Source of the DNA: Oscillospiraceae bacterium
Lineage (GTDB): Bacteria; Bacillota; Clostridia; Oscillospirales; Oscillospiraceae
Direction of reading: 5' to 3'
Assembly: GCA_017458335.1 (NCBI GenBank)
Contig: JAFTFT010000003.1
Coordinates: forward strand, 1-64,000
Length of the DNA stretch: 64,000 nucleotides
A program made the position numbers and the translations under genes. Below the pieces are notes generated by a model that ran no database searches, was not told the origin of the DNA, and saw only the letters and a program-made list of their open reading frames with translations. Of this stretch, positions 57,452-64,000 are shown piece after piece; position 1 is the first letter of the stretch; every line of letters starts with the position of its first letter.

Positions 57452-58927
57452 TTATTGTTCCCATTGTCGCGCGATTTCTTCCGCACTTTCCGCTCTCAGT
57501 TTTTCGTCATCATAATCCACTACTTCAGTCTGTTTAGTGCCTGTAGTTCCGCCTGCCGCGGTTACTTGCCCGGACTCTATTCCCTCTGTGCTCTCTTTAG
57601 AGAAGAGGATACCAAAGGTGGCAAACATGAGCTGAAGATCGGTGATGACGGACATGTTGTTGATATACATCAGGTCGAATTCCAGTTTTTCATAGGGATC
57701 CGTGTTGTACTTTCCGTAGACCTGGGCGTAACCGGTGAGGCCGGCTTTGACCTGAAGGCGGAGCTGGAAATCCGGAAGGAACTCGTAATATTTTTTCGCG
57801 ATTTCCGGCCGCTCCGGTCTCGGTCCCACCACGCTCATGTCGCCTTTCAGGATGTTCCAGAGCTGAGGCAGTTCGTCCAGGCGGCACTTGCGGACGAAGC
57901 GGCCGATCGGCGTGATGCGGTCATCCTTATCGCCGGTGGAGAGACGGGCCACGCCGTCCTTCTCGGCGTCCACCCGCATGCTGCGGAACTTATAGATGGT
58001 GAACTCTCTTCCGTGCTGGGTGAGGCGCACCTGCTTATAGATGGCGGGGCCGCCGTCGTAGAAATGGATCGCCGCCGCCGTGATCAGAAGGACCGGGCTC
58101 AAGATCACAAGCGCCGCGCCGGACGAGAAGATATCAAAGGCCCGCTTGATGATGGCGTATTCCGGGTTCAGTTCCGACCTGGTGACCGTGAGGACCGGCG
58201 CGTCGAAGGACTGGATGTGCCTTGCTTCCTGCATGATGACGTCGCCGATGTGCGGCAGGAAGAAGCCCACGATGCCCTCCTCCTTGCAGTATTTGGCGAT
58301 GCCGTTGCGGCAGCGGCTATGCACCCCCGCGACGAAGACGGCGTCGTATCCTTCCAGCTTATGCCGGATGCTCTTGAAGCTGTATCCGTCGTAGCGGAAC
58401 TCCTCTTCGATGTGATAGAGGCGTTCGCTCGGCTTTCCGCGGAGGGTGCCGAAGCGCTTCTTATCCAGTTCGTTCCGATAGATCAGGATCGTCCGCTTCA
58501 TCGGATACAGGCGGAAGTAGAGCCCATTGGCGAAGTAAGACCAGATGGTATCCAGGACCAGCTGAATCACGAGCATTCCGAAAAAGATCCACGGCGCGTT
58601 CCACTTCTTCCAGGCGACGCAGACGATAAACCACATGATCCCCGCGCTGAAGAACTGGGAAAGTCCTTGGGCGAAGATGAGGGCGCGGATCCGCGTATAG
58701 CCCAGGAGGTAGCCGTTATAGGTGCGCAGGAAGAAGAACAGCACAACGCCGTATCCGAGCGCCACATAATAGTTATATCGGAAGCCGTAGTGCGGCAGGT
58801 CGGTGAGCCGGCCGAAGCGGTACCATAGCCAGAAAACATAAAAAAGCAGAACACTCAGCCCGAGGTGCGCAAGCTTCATGCACATCAGGTCAAAGCGCTT
58901 TCTGCTTTCATTCTTTCTCAATTCCAT
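57452..58927 (-). CDS. Polyprenyl-phosphate sugar-1-phosphate transferase (exopolysaccharide initiation)
   Basis: I prefer the ATG at 58925-58927 to a GTG four codons upstream. The 491-residue protein has four to five N-terminal membrane helices, a soluble middle, and the bacterial sugar transferase domain: [21 protein letters not shown] (about 265-285), [26 protein letters not shown], then [27 protein letters not shown]-type motif near 370. It attaches the first sugar to undecaprenyl phosphate for capsule or wall polysaccharide. The tail after the domain is short and acidic. Downstream genes of the pathway are only remnants. Confidence 0.87.
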   Translation of the reverse strand: [491 protein letters not shown]

Positions 58928-58955
58928 GGTCACGGTCACCCTGCTTTTGTTTCAT

Positions 58956-61145
58956 TCATGCCTGTGCGGCGGTTCCGGTGTTCGAGTACGCTCTTCTGCG
59001 CCTGAGTTCTTTCGGCTGCGGGTCCCAGATCATGCCGAGCGCGTCCAGGCGCTTCTTCCGCTCCGGCTTCATCTTCCCTGCGCGGTACTTCTCTCTCTGA
59101 TCCGCGACCCAGTCGCCCAGCTTATAGCCGTCGGCGCAGAGATAAGACGGCGACACCGGAAGGCGGCGGTGCTCGACGTAGTATTGTTCCGCGTGGGAAT
59201 AGCCCTTTTCCCACTGAAGGTCGTTCCGGTTGCCCCAGATCATGCCGAGGGCATCCAGGCGCTCGATCTGTTCTTCGGTGAGCCGGCCGCGCTGGGTCTT
59301 CCCTGCCCGGATGCGGCAGAGCCGTCTGAGCCAGGCGCCGAGCTTCACCCCGTCCGGAGTGACATAGGCGGCCGGCACGTCCAGGTTCCCGTGGGTCCGG
59401 TGATACTCCACGGCCGCGGCGTAATTTCGCTCGAAGAGGTAGTCCAGCACTTCCCAGCACATGCCGAGCTCGTCGAGGGCTTTGATCCGCTCATCCGTCA
59501 GATAGGCATTCCGGATACCGTTGCGTCGGTTCATGCGCATGTTTGCGATCCAGTTGGCAAGCTCAATCCCGTCTTCGGTTACATAGCGCCAGGGCACCCG
59601 AAGGTCACCGTGCTCGTCACGGTACTTTTTCGCCGCGGTGTAATAGCGTTCCCAGCTCAGATCCGTTGCGCTTTCCCAGCGCATGCCGAGCTCGTCCAGC
59701 TTCCGGATCTGATCCGGGGTCAGGGTTCCCTTGACGGTCCCTTTGCGGATCTTGCGTTGGGTGTCGATCCACTGGCCCAGGGAATAGCCCTCTCGGGTCA
59801 CGAAGCGGACCGGCACTTCGAGATCGCCGAATTCATCGCGATAGGCCTTCGCCACGTCATACATGATGTCCCAGGATGCCGTGAGCGTGTCGTTCAGGCG
59901 GTCGAAGAGCTCGAGACAGTCATGGACTTCATCGACCACTTCGAAGCTGTCCGTGACGATCTGATCCGAGATGCCGAGAGAACGGTAGTAGGTAACGGCT
60001 GCTTCGATTTCTTCCTGAACGGAGGAAATCGAGTACAGGTTCTCGATGTTGAGAACAACATCAAATATTACGGGACAATGTTCAATGTTATGGCTCGCGG
60101 AGAGGGCACGGCCGATCTGCTGCTTGTATACTATTGGGCTGACGGTGGGGCGGAGGAGGATCACGCCGCTTATGTTGGGGACGTGGATTCCCTCGTTCAG
60201 CATGTCGATGCAGAAGAGAAGCTTCAGGTGATCCGAGGTGTCGGCCTTGAAGTCCGCGAAGTCGCGGTCGGTCTCCGGGTCCTCGGAATAGGCGGAGTAG
60301 ACATGCGGATGTTCATCCACCTTATAAAACCAGTCCGGGACCCGGGAGATCATGTCACGCATATGCTCGGCATTGGCGCAGAAGACCAGGTACTTCCCTG
60401 TCCGCTCGGCCATATGCCGGTCGAAGATGTCCTCCAGGCCCTCGGCCAGATCCAGGGCGCGGCGCAGCTTCTCCAAGATCTCTTCCGCGGCGTCGCGGGT
60501 TGCCTTGCTCTTCGCGCGGCGGGCGCGGAGCTCGTACTTCGCGAGGTCGTCTTTATATTTGAAGATCGAGAGAACATACTTGGGTGCCGGAAGGACACCG
60601 CGGACGATGGCCTCGCCGAGGCTCATCTCCGAGGCGATGTGCCCGTCGAAGAGCTCCTGGGCCATGTCGCGCTGGCCGTCGAGATAGCGGACCGATGTGG
60701 CCGTGAGGCCAAGGATTGTTGCGGAAGGGCACACCTTCAATAAGCGCTGCAGGCCAAGGCCCCAGTGCAGTGCGCCGGCGCGGTGAAACTCATCCAACAC
60801 GAACAAAGTGGAAAGTGAAGAGTGCAAAGTGGAATTATTATTAATGTTTAATTGAGAGAGTTCCTCTTCGGTCATGATCGAGAGCTTGGCGTAGGTGAGG
60901 AATGTTATGTTGGGGAGAGCTTCTCCGCCGGCGGAGAACCAGTTCTCCATCTGAGTCTTGAAGATATACTCCGAGGGGGCGAGCCAGAGAACCTTGGTCT
61001 CGGGATGGTCCGCGGCGTATTGGAAGCCGATGAAGCTCTTCCCGGTGCCGGTCGGGTGAATGACAGCGGCTTTGCCTGTTTTTTCCAGCATGGCGCAGAC
61101 GTTTTCATACGCCGTCCGGTTATGCGGAAACAGTGAAACAGCCAC
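58956..61145 (-). CDS. DEAD/DEAH-type helicase with four helicase-associated domains
   Basis: A 729-residue protein starting at a GTG behind ggaggtg. Walker A is PTGTGKS (31-37), the DEAH-type box is DEFH (118-121), and the second helicase domain ends near residue 380 (QQIGRALSAS). Four HA domains of about 70 residues follow (around 425, 490, 560 and 630 to the end), each of the form W...YRDEHGDLxVP...G..LGxWI...R. Residues 99-114 (LNINNNSTLHSSLSTL) come from an A/T-rich heptad repeat inserted in frame just before DEFH. HA-domain helicases are common in Clostridia; their role is unknown, and DNA defence or repair is possible. Confidence 0.85.
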   Translation of the reverse strand: MAVSLFPHNRTAYENVCAMLEKTGKAAVIHPTGTGKSFIGFQYAADHPETKVLWLAPSEYIFKTQMENWFSAGGEALPNITFLTYAKLSIMTEEELSQLNINNNSTLHSSLSTLFVLDEFHRAGALHWGLGLQRLLKVCPSATILGLTATSVRYLDGQRDMAQELFDGHIASEMSLGEAIVRGVLPAPKYVLSIFKYKDDLAKYELRARRAKSKATRDAAEEILEKLRRALDLAEGLEDIFDRHMAERTGKYLVFCANAEHMRDMISRVPDWFYKVDEHPHVYSAYSEDPETDRDFADFKADTSDHLKLLFCIDMLNEGIHVPNISGVILLRPTVSPIVYKQQIGRALSASHNIEHCPVIFDVVLNIENLYSISSVQEEIEAAVTYYRSLGISDQIVTDSFEVVDEVHDCLELFDRLNDTLTASWDIMYDVAKAYRDEFGDLEVPVRFVTREGYSLGQWIDTQRKIRKGTVKGTLTPDQIRKLDELGMRWESATDLSWERYYTAAKKYRDEHGDLRVPWRYVTEDGIELANWIANMRMNRRNGIRNAYLTDERIKALDELGMCWEVLDYLFERNYAAAVEYHRTHGNLDVPAAYVTPDGVKLGAWLRRLCRIRAGKTQRGRLTEEQIERLDALGMIWGNRNDLQWEKGYSHAEQYYVEHRRLPVSPSYLCADGYKLGDWVADQREKYRAGKMKPERKKRLDALGMIWDPQPKELRRRRAYSNTGTAAQA

Positions 61146-61170
61146 TTTTTCACCTCCCTGAACGCGAAAA

Positions 61171-61407
61171 AATCCCCGATGTAACAGACTAAGGAGTCTG
61201 TTAATGCCACAGTTAAAAAATTATAGCACAGGTACTGGATACTTTACAAGTCCTAAAATTGATTGATAAATTGATTACAAGCGTTATCAATCGCGAATGA
61301 TCAACTGAATAGGGAACATTCACAAATCCCCGATGTAACAGACTCCTTAATATGTTACATTATGCCTATAGGGCGCAATTTCAGCGTGATTTTATCCAAA
61401 TGTAACA
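61171..61407. repeat. Direct and inverted repeats upstream of the recombinase gene
   Basis: The 20 bases aatccccgatgtaacagact occur at 61171-61190 and 61325-61344. The first is part of a 9-pair hairpin (taacagact-aagg-agtctgtta, 61182-61203). The box tgtaaca recurs at 61180, 61334 and 61401 and, inverted, at 61353. The layout suggests binding sites for a recombinase or regulator. Confidence 0.8.
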
Positions 61408-61427
61408 TGGAAAAGGAGTTGTTTTTT

Positions 61428-62018
61428 ATGTCTGTTGCCACCGATCCGATCCGGGACCAGAAAGAACTCAGGGCCCTGGCGAATTTTTTCCTGAAGCGCG
61501 GGGAGCTGCGGAACTACTGCCTTGTGGTGCTGGGGGCGCACACGGCCCTGCGCGTCAGCGACCTTCTGGCCCTCACCTGGGAGGACGTCTATGACTTTGA
61601 ACACGGCCGTTTCCGGGATCACCTTGTCGTGGTCGAGCGGAAAACCGGCAAGACGCGCTGCATCGCCCTGAACCGGGAGGCGGTTCACGCCCTCGCGGTC
61701 TACTTCCCTCACCATAAGGGGAAGTATCTCTTCTCGAATCACCGCCGTGACGAGAAGCCCATCAGCCGGGTTCAGGCCTGGCGGATTGTCCGGGGCGCCG
61801 CGGACGAGCTGGGGCTCAGCGGGCATATCGGCTGCCACAGTCTGCGGAAAACCTGGGGTTACAACGCATGGTCCCGGGCAAAGATCCGTCCGGAAGTGAT
61901 CATGATGGTCTACAACCATTCGAGCTTCGCCGTGACAAAGCGCTACCTCGGCATTACGCAGGACGACCTGGACCAGGCTTACTGCCAAATAAAATTATTT
62001 GGCAGTAAGCAATGGTAA
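61428..62018 (+). CDS. Small tyrosine recombinase (phage integrase family)
   Basis: The ATG at 61428 follows an aaaggag site. The 196-residue protein is almost only the catalytic domain: Arg42 in [11 protein letters not shown], Lys near 72-75, His137 and Arg140 in [12 protein letters not shown], His164 in YNHSS and Tyr173 in KRYLGI, so all catalytic residues are present. The N-terminal SAM-like core-binding domain is missing or very short (about 30 residues). No phage or transposon genes lie next to it. Its last codons contain a perfect 34-base palindrome. Confidence 0.9.
   Translation: MSVATDPIRDQKELRALANFFLKRGELRNYCLVVLGAHTALRVSDLLALTWEDVYDFEHGRFRDHLVVVERKTGKTRCIALNREAVHALAVYFPHHKGKYLFSNHRRDEKPISRVQAWRIVRGAADELGLSGHIGCHSLRKTWGYNAWSRAKIRPEVIMMVYNHSSFAVTKRYLGITQDDLDQAYCQIKLFGSKQW
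61977..62010. repeat. Perfect 34-bp palindrome at the 3' end of the recombinase gene
   Basis: gcttactgccaaataa and its exact complement ttatttggcagtaagc are separated by two bases. It overlaps the last coding codons and could be a terminator, a recombination site or both. Confidence 0.95.
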
Positions 62019-62020
62019 AT

Positions 62021-62044
62021 GTTAAATGAGAAATGAGAAATTAT
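62021..62044. repeat. A/T-rich heptad repeat, second site
   Basis: aaatgttaaatgagaaatgagaaa is the reverse complement of the series at 13035-13077. Confidence 0.8.
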
Positions 62045-62632
62045 TTATCCGAGGAGGGTGAGGATTTCTTCCACGCACTTGTCCAGGCCGAGGGTCGAGG
62101 TGCAGATCAGGCGGTCATAGTTGTGCATGTCTCCCCAGGTGCGTCCGGTGACGTATTCATAGCTGGTGCGTCTGCGGCGGTCCATGTCGGCGATCTTTTT
62201 GACGGCCTCGTCCTCGCTGATGTTCTCGGTCTCACAGATGCGCCGCACCTTGAAGTCCTTGTCGGCGTAGAAGAAGAGATGCAGCGCGTTCGGGTTGTCC
62301 TTCAGATAATAGTCCGCGCGGCGGCCGGCGATGACGCAGTTGCCCTCCTCCACAAGCTGGACGATGAACTTGCCCTGCTCGCGGAAGATATAATCCGCGT
62401 TCTCGTTCTCGGTCCGGGTGAAGACCGGGAAGCCCTCGTGGAAGATGTTCTTCTTTTTGAGTTCGGTCTCCTCCGTCGCCGCGACGAAGGACTCGGGGAT
62501 CAGGAACTTGTCCGCGATATGGGCGATGAGCTCCTTGTCATAGAACTTATAGTTCATGCGCTCGGCGACCCGGCGGCCCACCTCGTATCCGCCGCTGCCG
62601 TATTCACGGCTAATGGTAACGATGTTTTTCAT
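62045..62632 (-). CDS. Cytidylate kinase-like protein
   Basis: A 195-residue P-loop kinase of the cytidylate-kinase-like family (PF13189): ISREYGSGGYEVGRRVAERM (7-26) is the phosphate-binding loop, YDKELIAHIA follows, and the lid region has RRICETENISEDEAVKKIADMDRRRRTSYEYVTG (about 130-163). It is not the essential Cmk, which lacks the DxxRxxxYEYxTG segment. It may phosphorylate a nucleoside monophosphate or another small molecule. It starts 14 bases after cdd, and both could act in pyrimidine salvage. Confidence 0.85.
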   Translation of the reverse strand: MKNIVTISREYGSGGYEVGRRVAERMNYKFYDKELIAHIADKFLIPESFVAATEETELKKKNIFHEGFPVFTRTENENADYIFREQGKFIVQLVEEGNCVIAGRRADYYLKDNPNALHLFFYADKDFKVRRICETENISEDEAVKKIADMDRRRRTSYEYVTGRTWGDMHNYDRLICTSTLGLDKCVEEILTLLG

Positions 62633-62646
62633 GCCTGTCTCCTCCC

Positions 62647-63027
62647 TCAGTAGCTGAAGGTGTGGGGCAGAAGCTCCGAGAGCTTATAGCTGACATAGCG
62701 GGCGCCGGCCTTGGCGCAGAGCACCTCCATATCCGGCGAGAACTCCGCCAGGAACTGCCGGCAGGCGCCGCAGGGCGTGCACCAGTTCTCGCTGTCGGCA
62801 TAGATGGCGATACGGCGGAAGCTGCGCTTGCCCTCGCTGACGGCCTTGACGCAGGCGGTCCGCTCGGCGCAGATGGTGCTGCCGAGGGCGGCGTTTTCAA
62901 TATTGCAGCCGGTATAGACGCTGCCGTCCATGCACTCGAGGGCCGCGCCGACGGCAAAGTGGGAGTACGGGATATAGGCGTTCATGGATGCCTCGCGTGC
63001 CATGTTCATCAGTTCGCGATCGGTCAT
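62647..63027 (-). CDS. cdd: Cytidine deaminase
   Basis: The ATG at 63025-63027 has aaggag nine bases upstream. The 126-residue protein carries the zinc site CAERTA (about 50) and PCGACRQ (about 82-88) and the substrate motif NIENAA, the standard homotetrameric Cdd. It converts cytidine and deoxycytidine to uridine forms in salvage. Confidence 0.94.
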   Translation of the reverse strand: MTDRELMNMAREASMNAYIPYSHFAVGAALECMDGSVYTGCNIENAALGSTICAERTACVKAVSEGKRSFRRIAIYADSENWCTPCGACRQFLAEFSPDMEVLCAKAGARYVSYKLSELLPHTFSY

Positions 63028-63077
63028 AGGGCAACACTCCTTCTTCACAGTAATATAGCTTGTTTTGTGTATCTTTT

Positions 63078-63094
63078 CCCCGTCTGCGGCGGGG
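63078..63094. repeat. GC-rich hairpin, family copy 5
   Basis: ccccgtctgcggcgggg lies between cdd and the solute-binding protein gene, extended by tttt/aaaa. Confidence 0.75.
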
Positions 63095-63145
63095 AAAAGA
63101 TACGGTCAAGGTAGCTTCTACTACGAGAATTAACTGCTTTGCGGA

Positions 63146-64000
63146 TCAGCCTTCCAGGTTGATCGTCCAGTGCTGGAAATCATACAGCGGATTTCCGATG
63201 TTGGGATTCAAGCCCTTCACCACGCCGCGATGGGTGATGAGCTGCTGCTTTTCAAAACCAATGGAGACCAGATTGCCGGAGGTCCGGGTCAGATACTCAC
63301 AGAGGTCGTTATACGCGATGGGCCTGGCGGCCTCGGTTGCACGCAGGTAGTTGTTGATCCGATCCAGAATCGTCGTATCACGGGAGCGGCTCCAGTTCAG
63401 GTTGCTCTTCTCGTTGTCCTTGGTGCGGACCTGGAGCAGCTCGGTCAGGTCAAAGTTGTTGCGCAGCTTTACCTCGCCGTAATACATGTCCCAGGTCACC
63501 TCGCGGTTGGCCGAGACAAAGAAGCCGTCCTGCAATGCCTGGAGATAATCCTCCCAAGTGAGTTCCTGGACGTTGACGTTGATGCCGATGGACTTCATGT
63601 CGTCCTTGAAGCGGTTGACGATACCGGCCTTGGCGCTGGAATCGGCACAAACGATGATGACAAACTCGAAGCGTCCGTTAGAACTGCCGCTGTATTCCAT
63701 GCGTCCGTCCCCGTCCATGTCCGCGATCCCGGCCGACTGAAGGACCGCCTTGCAGGTATTGAGGTTATAGTGGATGGCATCCGCGAGTGCCCGAGGATAA
63801 TAGTCCACGGTCGGATAGAGCGGGACCGCCGAGGCCACAGCATCGCCGCCAAGCAGCTCGACCAGATAGTCACGGTCGAAAGCGTATTGCATGGCGATGC
63901 GGAAGGCATTGGACTTGCCGAAGGTCGACTCCTCATTGAACATGATGAAGTGATAGTTCGTCGTGGCAAAGGAGTGGATCTCATTGGAGCTGGCATAACC
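63146..64000 (-). CDS. Extracellular peptide-type solute-binding protein, C-terminal part
   Basis: The frame is open to the right edge of the window, so the start is outside. About 284 residues remain and match the C-terminal half of the SBP_bac_5 (DppA/OppA) family: NAFRIAMQYAFDRDYLVELLGGDAVAS, then YNLNTCKAVLQSAGIADMDGDGRMEY and GIVNRFKDDMKSIGINVNVQELTWEDYLQAL. It binds peptides or similar solutes for an ABC importer; the transporter genes are not in the window. Confidence 0.88.
   Translation of the reverse strand, partial: GYASSNEIHSFATTNYHFIMFNEESTFGKSNAFRIAMQYAFDRDYLVELLGGDAVASAVPLYPTVDYYPRALADAIHYNLNTCKAVLQSAGIADMDGDGRMEYSGSSNGRFEFVIIVCADSSAKAGIVNRFKDDMKSIGINVNVQELTWEDYLQALQDGFFVSANREVTWDMYYGEVKLRNNFDLTELLQVRTKDNEKSNLNWSRSRDTTILDRINNYLRATEAARPIAYNDLCEYLTRTSGNLVSIGFEKQQLITHRGVVKGLNPNIGNPLYDFQHWTINLEG

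Noticed and set aside
61428-62018. Prophage at the recombinase
   Set aside because: No capsid, terminase, portal or lysis genes occur in the flanks; the neighbours are a helicase and pyrimidine genes.

Overview
The window reads as chromosomal DNA of a GC-rich, low-motility-information member of the Clostridia (Firmicutes). The evidence is the Gram-positive housekeeping set (RbgA/YlqF, RqcH/NFACT, Mini-RNase III, SpoIIIE/FtsK, SpoVK-like AAA protein, RsmE), strong AGGAGG-type ribosome binding sites, sigma-A type promoters, and large secreted InlB-repeat, LRR and transglutaminase proteins of the kind common in gut and rumen Clostridia. No rRNA, tRNA or CRISPR array was seen; the only RNA gene recognised is tmRNA.

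Layout. (1) 1-8.7 kb: end of a membrane acyltransferase, an XRE-AbrB regulator, an EcsC protein, a decayed gene, a C39-like/ATP-cone pair, a lipoprotein, an FMN reductase with a U32-like partner, and an esterase/zinc-ribbon membrane protein/condensation-like acyltransferase operon. (2) 8.8-26.8 kb: core block, almost all on the minus strand: DUF975 protein, tmRNA, cyclophilin, SmpB, YraN, phosphoesterase, RNase HII, RbgA, signal peptidase I, glycosyltransferase, RqcH, Mini-RNase III, FtsK, UppP-like protein, AAA protein, RsmE, a CHAP-like secreted protein, thioesterase and aminotransferase. Three ribosome-rescue genes (ssrA, smpB, rqcH) lie within 8 kb. (3) 26.9-44.9 kb: an accessory island, visibly more A/T-rich in most genes. 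It holds an XRE/DUF6036 nucleotidyltransferase pair, two separate ImmA/IrrE plus PIN-type pairs, a complete ISAs1-like insertion sequence with 9-bp target duplication, an AAA_14/DUF4143 ATPase, a DarG-DarT ADP-ribosylation toxin-antitoxin module in reversed gene order, two copies of a nucleotidyltransferase gene on a 1.2-kb direct duplication, VanZ and phospholipase-like genes, and many gene fragments. A small AT-hook/coiled-coil gene is present in two full copies and three truncated ones, each with a terminator hairpin. (4) 44.9-58.9 kb: surface and secreted proteins: an LRR membrane protein, a transglutaminase-like protein, a 2.6-kresidue repeat protein whose 5' end is cut off, then remnants of teichoic-acid/glycosyltransferase genes and a polyprenyl-phosphate sugar transferase. 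(5) 58.9-64 kb: helicase with four helicase-associated domains, a small tyrosine recombinase with striking inverted and direct repeats, cytidylate-kinase-like protein, cytidine deaminase and the end of a peptide-type solute-binding protein.

The island looks like a site of repeated gain and loss: toxin-antitoxin modules, an IS, duplicated cassettes, and several genes in which the N- and C-terminal ends have been joined by internal deletion. The best candidates for undescribed biology are the reversed DarG-DarT module with a C-terminally extended toxin, the multi-copy AT-hook small proteins with a shared promoter and terminator cassette, and the small recombinase with a perfect 34-bp palindrome at its 3' end.
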